A DNA stretch of 27,595 nt from Acidobacteriota bacterium (lineage in GTDB: Bacteria > Acidobacteriota > Vicinamibacteria > Vicinamibacterales > UBA8438): the NCBI GenBank assembly GCA_011523485.1, contig WTGR01000041.1:1-27595 (forward strand). Direction: 5' to 3'. Below the pieces are notes generated by a model. The model saw only the letters and a list, made by a program, of their open reading frames with translations. It was not told where the DNA came from and did no database searches. This document shows positions 1 through 6,881 of this stretch, piece by piece (within the stretch, counting starts at the first letter, position 1; each line of letters starts with the position of its first letter). The position numbers and the translations under genes were made by a program.

Positions 1-144
1 ACGATGTTGTGCGGAACGTCGTGGCCCGGTCAAGGCGCTCCAACGGGTCGGGCGGCGGTCGTGATGAGGTCGGATTGGCCCGTCCAACCGCGCAGCGATT
101 GGGCAGCCGTAAACGGTCCAGCCCCGACAGCCGTCGAAGACGAC

Positions 145-150
145 TAGAAT
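145..150 (+). promoter_or_regulatory. possible -10 box of the DUF5916 gene
   Basis: TAGAAT matches the -10 consensus at five of six bases and lies 27 bases before the ATG at 178. I see no -35 box at 16-18 bases upstream, so this is tentative. The rest of bases 1-177 holds no gene I can support. Confidence 0.3.
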
Positions 151-177
151 TGACGTTCCGTCGAAGGCACGCAGCTC

Positions 178-2535
178 ATGAGCAATCTTCAGAAACGCCT
201 CCGTATCGACCGCTCCATCGCCGTCGTGATTCTGGCCGCCGGGCTCCCCGCGGGGGCGGCCGCGCAGTCGACCAGCGGCAACGGCGACGGCGAGCCGGCG
301 GAGGCCGGCGCGCAGTCGTTCTCCGCCCTCGAGGCCCGCGCACTTACCGCGACCGGCGCCCCGATCGCGTTCGCGCTGCGCGTGGGGGAGGCGCCGGCGG
401 TCGACGGCGACGTGCTGGCCGACCCGGCCTACGAGGACGCGCGGCTGGCGACCGGCTTCGTGCAGAGCCGTCCCTTCGAGGGGCGGCCCGCCTCGGAGCG
501 GACCGAGGTGCGCATCGTCTACACGGAGGACACGCTGTATTTCGGCGTCGTCTGCTATACGGACGACCCGTCCACGATCATCGTGGCCGACAGCCGCCGC
601 GACTCCGACCTGACCGAGACCGACAGCTTCCGGCTCATCCTCGACACCTACCACGACGGCCTGAACGGCTTCGTCTTCGGGACCAATCCGGCCGGCGTCG
701 AGTACGACGGGCAACTGACGAACGAGGGGCAGGGGAGCGGTCGTTTCGGCGGCGGCGGAAGCGGTCGGCCCAGCAACAGCCGGCAGCAGCGCGGATCGGG
801 CGGGGGCCTGAACGTGAACTGGGACGGCGCCTGGCAGGTGGTCACGAGCATCACCGACGTGGGCTGGACGGCGGAGATCGCCATCCCGTTCCGCACGCTG
901 CGCTATCCGCCCACCGACGTGCAGACCTGGGGCATGAACTTCCAGCGCAACATCCGCTTCAACAACGAGCAGGCCTACTGGTCGCCGTTGCCGCGGCAGT
1001 TCAGCCTGAACCGCCTGACGCTGGCCGGCGAGCTCCAGGGCCTCAGCGTTCCGGCCCAGCGGAACCTGCAGTTGATGCCGTACGCCCTCGGAGATGCGGC
1101 CTACAGCAGCGAGGTGCGGCGCACCGACCGCACGGGCGCCGTCGGCGGCGATCTGAAGTACAGCATCACGCCGAGCATGACCCTCGACGCCACCATCAAC
1201 ACGGACTTCGCGCAGGTGGAGGTGGACGACGAGCAGGTCAACCTCGACCGGTTCACGCTGTTCTTCCCCGAGAAGCGGCCCTTCTTCCTGGAGAACGCGG
1301 GGCTGTTCTCGGTGGGCCAGTCCGGGGCCGTCGACATCTTCTTCAGCCGGCGCATCGGCCTCGGCGAGAGCGGCGAGCAGATTCCCATTCTCGGCGGCGG
1401 ACGGCTCTCGGGCCGGGTCGGGAACAACACCAACGTCGGCTTCCTGAACATGCAGACCGGCGCCGTCGACTCGACCGGCACGCCGCAGCAGAACTTCACG
1501 GTGGGCCGCGTCCGCCAGGATCTGGCGAACCGTTCCAACGTCGGCGCGATGTTCGTCAACCGCCAGGCCAGCGGGGCGCTGGCGGGGGACCAGGACTACA
1601 ACCGGGCCTACGCGCTCGACGGGCGCTGGGGCATCGGCGAGGGCGGCACCCTCTCCGGATTCGTCTCGCAGACCGACAGCCCCGGGCGGCCTGGGGACGA
1701 CAACCACGCCTACGCCTTCAGCGCGCAGCACCAGTCGCAGGCCCTGCGTCTGAGTCTCGGCTATACGGAGGTCGCGCCCGACTTCAACCCGGAGGTCGGG
1801 TTCCTCGCCCGGCGGAGCTACCGCCGGATGAACACCAGCGTGTTCTCCACCCTGCGGCCCGAGGACTTCTGGGGCGTCCACGAGTTCCGCCCCCACATCT
1901 CCCACTTCACCATCTTCGACTTCCACACCGGTTTGCAGGAGACGCAGTTCACGCACATCGACAACCACATCGAGTGGCGCAACGGCTACGAGATCCACAC
2001 CGGCGTGAACGTCACCCGGGAGGGAGTCTTCGAGCCGTTCGAGATCTTCCCGGGGGTCATCGTGCCGCCCGGGCGGTACGATCACAGCGAGGCGCAGATC
2101 GCCGGGAACACGAACCTCGGCGCGCCGGTGAGCGGCAACTTCAACGCCATCGTCGGCGGCCTGTTCGGCGGCCAGCGCGTCACCATCACCCCGTCGATCG
2201 CGGCGCGCGCCGGCGAGACGTTCAACGCGATGCTCGAGTGGAGCTACAACGACCTGGACCTGCCGCTCGGGCACTTCACGACCAACCTGATCCGCCTGCG
2301 GACGTCCTATTCGTTCTCCACCCGCATGTTCTTCCAGGCGCTCGTGCAGTACAACGACCGGGCCAATCTCTGGTCGTCGAACCTGCGGTTCGGCCTGCTG
2401 TCGGACGCCAACACCGGGCTGTTCGTCGTGTACAACGACATCCAGCCGCTGGGTCTCGAGCGCGGCGACTTCATCATCCGATCCGGCCGCAGCCTGACGG
2501 TGAAGTACAGCTACCTGTTCGACATCCTGCGCTGA
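178..2535 (+). CDS. DUF5916 outer-membrane protein with CBM9-like N-terminal domain
   Basis: A 785-residue exported protein. Residues 1-29 form a signal peptide (basic start, hydrophobic core, AAA before Q30). Residues about 60-270 read as a CBM9/DOMON-like sandwich (PAVDGDVLADPAYEDA, then a VRIVYTEDTLYFGVVCY stretch), a fold that binds sugars in other proteins. From about 320 onward the chain has alternating aromatic and polar strands with an FFPEKRPFFLE motif, as in the DUF5916 family, predicted to form an outer-membrane beta-barrel. A Gly/Ser/Arg-rich stretch at about 190-208 is probably a loop. The ligand is unknown; uptake or surface binding of a glycan or peptide is inference. The ATG at 178 is chosen because the signal peptide starts there and GAAGG lies 10-14 bases upstream. 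The gene stands alone, with a hairpin directly after the stop. Confidence 0.88.
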   Translation: MSNLQKRLRIDRSIAVVILAAGLPAGAAAQSTSGNGDGEPAEAGAQSFSALEARALTATGAPIAFALRVGEAPAVDGDVLADPAYEDARLATGFVQSRPFEGRPASERTEVRIVYTEDTLYFGVVCYTDDPSTIIVADSRRDSDLTETDSFRLILDTYHDGLNGFVFGTNPAGVEYDGQLTNEGQGSGRFGGGGSGRPSNSRQQRGSGGGLNVNWDGAWQVVTSITDVGWTAEIAIPFRTLRYPPTDVQTWGMNFQRNIRFNNEQAYWSPLPRQFSLNRLTLAGELQGLSVPAQRNLQLMPYALGDAAYSSEVRRTDRTGAVGGDLKYSITPSMTLDATINTDFAQVEVDDEQVNLDRFTLFFPEKRPFFLENAGLFSVGQSGAVDIFFSRRIGLGESGEQIPILGGGRLSGRVGNNTNVGFLNMQTGAVDSTGTPQQNFTVGRVRQDLANRSNVGAMFVNRQASGALAGDQDYNRAYALDGRWGIGEGGTLSGFVSQTDSPGRPGDDNHAYAFSAQHQSQALRLSLGYTEVAPDFNPEVGFLARRSYRRMNTSVFSTLRPEDFWGVHEFRPHISHFTIFDFHTGLQETQFTHIDNHIEWRNGYEIHTGVNVTREGVFEPFEIFPGVIVPPGRYDHSEAQIAGNTNLGAPVSGNFNAIVGGLFGGQRVTITPSIAARAGETFNAMLEWSYNDLDLPLGHFTTNLIRLRTSYSFSTRMFFQALVQYNDRANLWSSNLRFGLLSDANTGLFVVYNDIQPLGLERGDFIIRSGRSLTVKYSYLFDILR

Positions 2536-2537
2536 CT

Positions 2538-2556
2538 GCGCGACCTGCGGTCGCGC
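2538..2556 (+). terminator. hairpin after the DUF5916 gene
   Basis: A perfect inverted repeat, GCGCGACC-TGC-GGTCGCGC, starts two bases after the stop codon: an 8-bp stem with a 3-base loop. No T-run follows, so it may act as a Rho-type or mRNA-stabilising 3' end. It sits between this stop and the next gene's -35 box at 2569. Confidence 0.55.
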
Positions 2557-2568
2557 GCGACCCCGTGC

Positions 2569-2597
2569 TTGACACGGTCCGGCGGCGCGGCTACAAC
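2569..2597 (+). promoter_or_regulatory. housekeeping-type promoter of the DapA-family gene
   Basis: TTGACA (2569-2574), a 17-base spacer, and TACAAC (2592-2597): six of six and four of six consensus matches at ideal spacing. Transcription would start near 2604-2605, on the GTG codon at 2605. The in-frame TTG at 2569 is part of the -35 box and therefore not the start codon. Confidence 0.75.
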
Positions 2598-2604
2598 ACC
2601 ACCC

Positions 2605-3492
2605 GTGCATATAGATGGTGTGTTTCCGCCCATTCCCACCCCCTTCAAGGACGGCCGGGTCGACGTCGCGGCGATGGCGTCGAACGTGGAGCGCTGGATG
2701 GCGACCCGCATCCGCGGCGTCGTGGTGCTCGGCTCGAACGGCGAGGCGCCCCTGATCGACGAAGCCGAATCGGACGCGGCGATCGCGGCCGCGCGCGACG
2801 CCGTGCCGAGCGGGCGCCTCTGCCTCGCCGGCACCGGACGCGAGTCGACCGCCGCCGCCATCGGCGCCTCGCGGCGCGCGGCCGACCTGGGGGCCGACGC
2901 GGTGCTGGTTCGGACCCCTTCGTACTTCAAGCCCCTGCTGACGTCCGACGCGTTCGTGGCGCACTACACGGCGGTGGCGGATGCGTCGCCGGTTCCGGTG
3001 GTGCTCTACAACTACACGGCGCTGACCGGCGTCACGCTCGGCGTGGACGCCGTGACGAGGCTGGCCGAGCACCCGAACATCATCGGTCTGAAGGAGTCGG
3101 GGAGCGATCTCAGGTTCCTGACCGCGCTCATCGACGGCACGCCGGACGATTTCGCGGTCATGGCGGGGTCGGCGCCGGTGTTCTACGCCAGCTTGCTGGT
3201 GGGCGCGGCCGGCGGGATTCTGGCTCTCGCCTCGGTCGTGCCCGACCTGTGCGTCGACCTGTACGACCTGGTCCGTGACGGCCGTCTCGAAGAGGCGCGC
3301 GATCTCCAGCGTCGCCTGACGCCGCTCGCGGGCCTGGTGACGTCGAGGTACGGCGTGCCGGGTCTCAAGGCGGCCGTCTCGCTGCTCGGTTTCACCGGCG
3401 GCGATCCCTGCCCCCCGCTCCGCCCTGTGAGCGAGGGCGCGACCGGGGAGATCCGCCGGGCCCTGGACCACCTGCGCGTGCCGGTGGCCTGA
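2605..3492 (+). CDS. DapA/HOGA-like aldolase (dihydrodipicolinate synthase superfamily)
   Basis: A 295-residue TIM-barrel class I aldolase. It opens with HIDGVFPPIPTPF, carries the GSNGEAPLI loop, a Tyr at about 135 (VLYNYTALTG) and the Schiff-base Lys at about 163 (IIGLKESGSD). It cleaves or condenses a pyruvate-type substrate in the cytoplasm. The active-site Tyr loop is YNYTALTG, not the usual DapA YNVP, and the C-terminal half (AGSAPVFYASLLVGAAGG, RYGVPGLKAAV) recalls 4-hydroxy-2-oxoglutarate aldolase (HOGA1). I therefore would not call it the lysine-pathway DapA, although lysA lies in this window. The GTG start is preferred over TTG 2569 because the latter lies in the promoter; no ribosome-binding site precedes either. 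Substrate is uncertain. Confidence 0.85.
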   Translation: MHIDGVFPPIPTPFKDGRVDVAAMASNVERWMATRIRGVVVLGSNGEAPLIDEAESDAAIAAARDAVPSGRLCLAGTGRESTAAAIGASRRAADLGADAVLVRTPSYFKPLLTSDAFVAHYTAVADASPVPVVLYNYTALTGVTLGVDAVTRLAEHPNIIGLKESGSDLRFLTALIDGTPDDFAVMAGSAPVFYASLLVGAAGGILALASVVPDLCVDLYDLVRDGRLEEARDLQRRLTPLAGLVTSRYGVPGLKAAVSLLGFTGGDPCPPLRPVSEGATGEIRRALDHLRVPVA

Positions 3493-3531
3493 TCCCGGCG
3501 CCACGGTCCGCCACCGGGTCCCGGCCGCCCG

Positions 3532-3540
3532 TGGTACGCT
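3532..3540 (+). promoter_or_regulatory. weak extended -10-like element before the M48 gene
   Basis: TGG-TACGCT has the TGn extension and three of six -10 bases. There is no -35 box. It would give a leader of about 65 bases to the ATG at 3614. Confidence 0.2.
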
Positions 3541-3613
3541 GGTGCGAAGGACGGTGCGCGGTCCGGAGCTCGCGCACGGCTCCCGATTTCCACGCCTCGC
3601 GGAGGTGGACGGC

Positions 3614-5104
3614 ATGGCTTATCTGCTTCAGTCACGCGTCGGACGGCTGCTCGCCGCGGTTCTGCTCGCGGGAGTGGCCGCGGCCTGCGCCAAGAACCCG
3701 GTCACCGGGAGCCGCGAGCTGGTCTTCATGAGCGAGTCGCAGGAAGCCGATCTGGGCCGGTCCGCCGACGCGCAGATCCGCAGCGAGATGGGCGTCTATG
3801 AAGATGCGGCGCTGCAGGAGTACATCGCGAGGGTGGGCAACGAGCTGGCCGCGGTATCGCATCGCCCGGATCTGCCGTGGCAGTTCGCGGTGATCGATTC
3901 GCCGGTCGTGAACGCCTTCGCCGTGCCGGGCGGCTACATCTATCTGACGCGCGGCCTGCTGGCGTACCTGAACGACGAGGCGGAGCTGGCCGGCGTGCTC
4001 GGCCACGAGATCGGCCACGTGACGGCCCGCCACTCGGTGCAGGCGTACAGCCGCGCCGCCGGGGCCCAGATGGGGCTGCTGCTCGGTCAGATCTTCGTTC
4101 CGGCCATGCGTCCCCGGTACGGAGCACCCGGAGTCGGCGACGCCGCGGGGCAGGGACTGGGGTTGCTGTTCCTGAAATTCGGGCGCGACGACGAACGGCA
4201 GGCGGATCGTCTCGGGGCCGAGTACGCCGTCGCCTCCGGCTGGGACCCGCACGGCGTCGGAGACATGCTGACGACGCTGGGGCGTATCGCGGACACGACC
4301 GACCGCCGAGGGACCCCCAACTGGCTCGCCACCCATCCGGAGCCGGCCGACCGCGTCGCCGGCGTCGCCGGCACCGTCGAGACCCTGCTTGCGGACACGA
4401 GCGACCTGTCCGCGCTGCGCGTCGACCGCGCGGGGTACCTGGCCCGCGTGGACGGCATCGTCCATGGCGACAACCCCGAGCAGGGCGTCGTCCGCGGCCG
4501 GGAGTTCCTGCACCCGGCCCTCCGCTTCGCGCTCGCGTTCCCCCCCGGCTGGGAGGTGCACAACGGCGCCGAGATGGTCATCGCGCGCGAGCCCGGGCAG
4601 GAGCGGTACATGCTGCTGCAGATCGCGCAGGAAACGGGCCACGACCTCCAGCGGATCGCCGAGCGCGAGATGCGCGGCGCCGGCTTCGTCGAGGTGCAGG
4701 CGACGACGACCCGGATCAACGGCCTCGACGCCTACATCGGCACCTACACGCAGGACGTCCGCGGGGTGGGCCCCATGATCGCGCGGGTCGCGTTCATACG
4801 TTCCGGCTCTTCGGTGTACCTGTTCGGCGCCTTCGCCGACGCGGACGGTTTCCGGCGCATCGAGCGCGACGCGCACGACAGCATTCATTCCTTTCGGCAG
4901 ATCAGCCGCGACGAGGCGGAGCGGATCCGGCCCAATCGGCTCGCCCTCTACCACGTGCAGGACGGGGACACGTGGCAGCGCATCGCGCAGCGGGTCGGAG
5001 ACGAGATTGTCTCGGCCGCCACCCTCGCGATCATGAACGGCTATCCGGTGAACGAGCAGCCGTTGCCCGGGGACGTCGTCAAGGTCGTCCGGCCCGGCGC
5101 TTGA
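3614..5104 (+). CDS. M48 family metalloprotease lipoprotein with LysM-like C-terminus
   Basis: A 496-residue zinc protease. The start at ATG 3614 is fixed by a strong GGAGGT seven bases upstream and by the lipoprotein signal directly after it (hydrophobic 11-20, Cys25 as the lipidation site). An upstream in-frame GTG at 3542 would bury the signal. The peptidase core holds HEIGH at 131-135 (two zinc-binding His and the catalytic Glu), and E194 in RDDERQADRLG is the likely third ligand. It resembles BepA/LoiP-type periplasmic proteases that clear misassembled outer-membrane proteins; that role is inferred. Residues 443-493 (YHVQDGDTWQRIA ... LPGDVVKVV) read as a LysM-like module, suggesting attachment near peptidoglycan. 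No BepA-style TPR array is seen. Confidence 0.9.
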   Translation: MAYLLQSRVGRLLAAVLLAGVAAACAKNPVTGSRELVFMSESQEADLGRSADAQIRSEMGVYEDAALQEYIARVGNELAAVSHRPDLPWQFAVIDSPVVNAFAVPGGYIYLTRGLLAYLNDEAELAGVLGHEIGHVTARHSVQAYSRAAGAQMGLLLGQIFVPAMRPRYGAPGVGDAAGQGLGLLFLKFGRDDERQADRLGAEYAVASGWDPHGVGDMLTTLGRIADTTDRRGTPNWLATHPEPADRVAGVAGTVETLLADTSDLSALRVDRAGYLARVDGIVHGDNPEQGVVRGREFLHPALRFALAFPPGWEVHNGAEMVIAREPGQERYMLLQIAQETGHDLQRIAEREMRGAGFVEVQATTTRINGLDAYIGTYTQDVRGVGPMIARVAFIRSGSSVYLFGAFADADGFRRIERDAHDSIHSFRQISRDEAERIRPNRLALYHVQDGDTWQRIAQRVGDEIVSAATLAIMNGYPVNEQPLPGDVVKVVRPGA

Positions 5105-5164
5105 CGGCACTGCGCGTCCGGTGAGGTAACTCTCGTGTGCGCAACGTGTTACATGGCGATTCGG

Positions 5165-5193
5165 TTGACACCGGGTTGGGCGTCGGCGAGAAT
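5165..5193 (+). promoter_or_regulatory. promoter of the HNH nuclease gene
   Basis: TTGACA (5165-5170), a 17-base spacer and GAGAAT (5188-5193). Transcription would begin near 5200, giving a leader of about 17 bases that contains the G-run used as ribosome-binding site before the GTG at 5217. Confidence 0.65.
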
Positions 5194-5216
5194 GGCGCAG
5201 CATTCCGGGGGGGGCC

Positions 5217-5750
5217 GTGGAGCAGACCTTGCTGCTGAACGCGACGTACGAGCCGCTGAAGGTGGTCGACTGGCGCAAGGCGATGACCCTGCTGTGTCAG
5301 GGCAAGGTGGAGGTCGTTTCCGAGTACGACCGCGAGATCCGCTCGGTGTCGGTCACCTTTCGGCTGCCCTCCGTGATTCGCCTCCTGCGCTACATTACGA
5401 TCAGCCGGCGGCTGGACGACGTGCCGTTCTCGCGCGCCAACATCTACGCCAGGGACGGGCACCGATGCCAGTACTGCGGGTGGGAGTTCCCGGTCGCGGA
5501 GCTGACCTTCGATCACGTCGTGCCCGTCTCGCAGGGCGGGCGCAAGGACTGGGAGAACATCGTGACGGCCTGCATCCCGTGCAACCGCAGAAAGGGCGGG
5601 CGCACGCCGGCCCAGGCCGGGATGCGCGTCATCCGGCAGCCCTGTCGTCCCACCCGGTCGCCGGTCGTACGCATCACCTTCGGGCTGCGCGAAGCGCCGG
5701 CGAGCTGGCGCGACTATCTGTACTGGAACGTCGAGCTCGACCGGACGTGA
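5217..5750 (+). CDS. HNH endonuclease family protein
   Basis: A 177-residue protein with an N-terminal helical/beta region (LLLNATYEPLKVVDWRKAM) and a ββα-metal HNH core. Cys84/Cys87 and Cys119/Cys122 form a structural zinc site. Asp99-His100 (TFDHVVP) provide the general base region, and Asn114 and Asn123 complete the motif. The family is a widespread single-copy bacterial HNH protein not tied to a restriction-modification system; no methylase or mobile element lies near it. Its substrate is unknown to me. The GTG at 5217 follows an eight-G run that serves as Shine-Dalgarno, and a TTGACA promoter lies 24 bases upstream. The next gene begins 51 bases after the stop and may be co-transcribed. 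Confidence 0.88.
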   Translation: MEQTLLLNATYEPLKVVDWRKAMTLLCQGKVEVVSEYDREIRSVSVTFRLPSVIRLLRYITISRRLDDVPFSRANIYARDGHRCQYCGWEFPVAELTFDHVVPVSQGGRKDWENIVTACIPCNRRKGGRTPAQAGMRVIRQPCRPTRSPVVRITFGLREAPASWRDYLYWNVELDRT

Positions 5751-5801
5751 TGCAGCGGGTCCCATCAGCCTCCACCGTTCTCCGCCGCGGGTACTGAACG
5801 G

Positions 5802-6830
5802 GTGCCCGAACCACGCATCACCGCCGTGCAGCCGCCGTGGGCGGTCGAGGGCGGACGGATCACCATTCGCGGGGAAGGCCTGGGATCCGGGGACGGGGAG
5901 GCTCTCCTCCCCGAGGTCCGGATCGGCGCGTCGCCCGCGCGCGTCGTCGCCGCCTCGCCGCGTTCCGTCTCGGTCACCGTGCCGGCGGGGCTCGACGGGG
6001 GACGGACCCCGGTTCGGGTCGGCGGGGCGTCCGGCGCGACCGCGTTCCTCGAGGTGGGGCGTGCGGTGGCGACCGGCGTGCACCAGGTGGACAATCCCGT
6101 CATCGACGGCGACGGGACCCTGTTCGTCACCTACAGCGGGCCCCGGGGAGAGCGGTCGCCCGTGTCGATCTTCCGGGTCCGCTCCGACGGCTACCGCGAG
6201 CCGTTCGTCACCGGCATCGTCAACGCGACCTCGATGGCCCTCTCGCCGGACGGCAGACTGCACGTGTCGAGCCGCTCCGAGGGTTCCGTCTACCGCATCG
6301 CCGAGGACGGTTCGTACGACGTGTTCGCGAGCGACCTCGGCGTGACGTGCGGAATGGCCTTCAGTCCCGACGGGACGCTCTACGTCGGCGACCGGTCCGG
6401 TACGGTCTTCAGGGTGGCGACCACCGGCCGGGCCACGCCGTTCGCGACGCTTCCGCCCAGCGTCGCCGCCTTTCACCTCGCCTGGGGGCACGACGACGGC
6501 CTGTACGTCTCCGCCCCGACGCTCGCGACCTGCGATCGCGTCTATCGCATCGAGCGCACGGGCGCGGTGGCGACGGTCTCGTCGGGCTTCGGCCGGCCGC
6601 AGGGACTCGCATTCGACGCGCAGGGCGTGCTCCACGTGGTCGAAGCGCTCGCGGGCGCCAGCGGCCTCTACCGGATCGACGGCGACGGGACGCGCACGCT
6701 GGTGCTGGCTGCGACGAGTCTCGTCGGCGTTGCCTTCGACCCCTCGGGCGGCGTCGTGGTGGCGTCCGGAGACACGGCGTATCGACTCGATCCCGGCGCC
6801 GTGGCGATAGGGCAACCGGGCCTTCCCTGA
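5802..6830 (+). CDS. IPT/TIG-domain plus NHL-like beta-propeller protein
   Basis: A 342-residue protein. Residues about 3-86 form an IPT/TIG immunoglobulin-like domain (ITAVQPPWAVEGGRITIRG). The rest consists of repeats of the type MALSPDGRLHVSS, MAFSPDGTLYVGD, LAFDAQGVLHVVE and VAFDPSGGVVVAS, the blades of an NHL/SMP-30-like six-bladed propeller. There is no signal peptide or membrane segment from the GTG at 5802, which is odd for a domain pair normally found on secreted proteins; no upstream in-frame extension supplies one. Function is unknown; a ligand-binding or lactonase-like role is only a possibility. It follows the HNH gene by 51 bases on the same strand. Start choice is moderate: no clear ribosome-binding site is visible. 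Confidence 0.78.
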   Translation: MPEPRITAVQPPWAVEGGRITIRGEGLGSGDGEALLPEVRIGASPARVVAASPRSVSVTVPAGLDGGRTPVRVGGASGATAFLEVGRAVATGVHQVDNPVIDGDGTLFVTYSGPRGERSPVSIFRVRSDGYREPFVTGIVNATSMALSPDGRLHVSSRSEGSVYRIAEDGSYDVFASDLGVTCGMAFSPDGTLYVGDRSGTVFRVATTGRATPFATLPPSVAAFHLAWGHDDGLYVSAPTLATCDRVYRIERTGAVATVSSGFGRPQGLAFDAQGVLHVVEALAGASGLYRIDGDGTRTLVLAATSLVGVAFDPSGGVVVASGDTAYRLDPGAVAIGQPGLP

Positions 6831-6833
6831 GCG

Positions 6834-6842
6834 TGCTAGCAT
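6834..6842 (+). promoter_or_regulatory. extended -10 element before uvrA
   Basis: TGC-TAGCAT carries the TGn extension and four of six -10 bases, directly after the previous stop codon. There is no convincing -35 box. The leader to ATG 6882 would be about 33 bases and contains a GAAGGGGG ribosome-binding site. No SOS-type operator is recognisable. Confidence 0.35.
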
Positions 6843-6881
6843 GACGGGTTTGGGTTTCCGTCGAAGGGGGCTCACGATGCC

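Noticed and set aside
2569..2604. TTG start for the DapA-like protein
   Set aside because: The TTG belongs to the TTGACA -35 box, and the 12 added residues match nothing in the family.
9..3278. Plus-strand open frame of 1089 codons across the DUF5916 and DapA-like genes
   Set aside because: Arg/Ala/Gly-rich shadow in another frame of two recognised genes; no domain or usable start.
3542..3613. Upstream GTG start of the M48 protease
   Set aside because: It would place 24 residues before the lipoprotein signal, while GGAGGT correctly precedes ATG 3614.
5217..5750. HNH nuclease as part of a defence system
   Set aside because: No methylase, helicase or other effector genes adjoin it; the sequence type is a widespread single-copy family.
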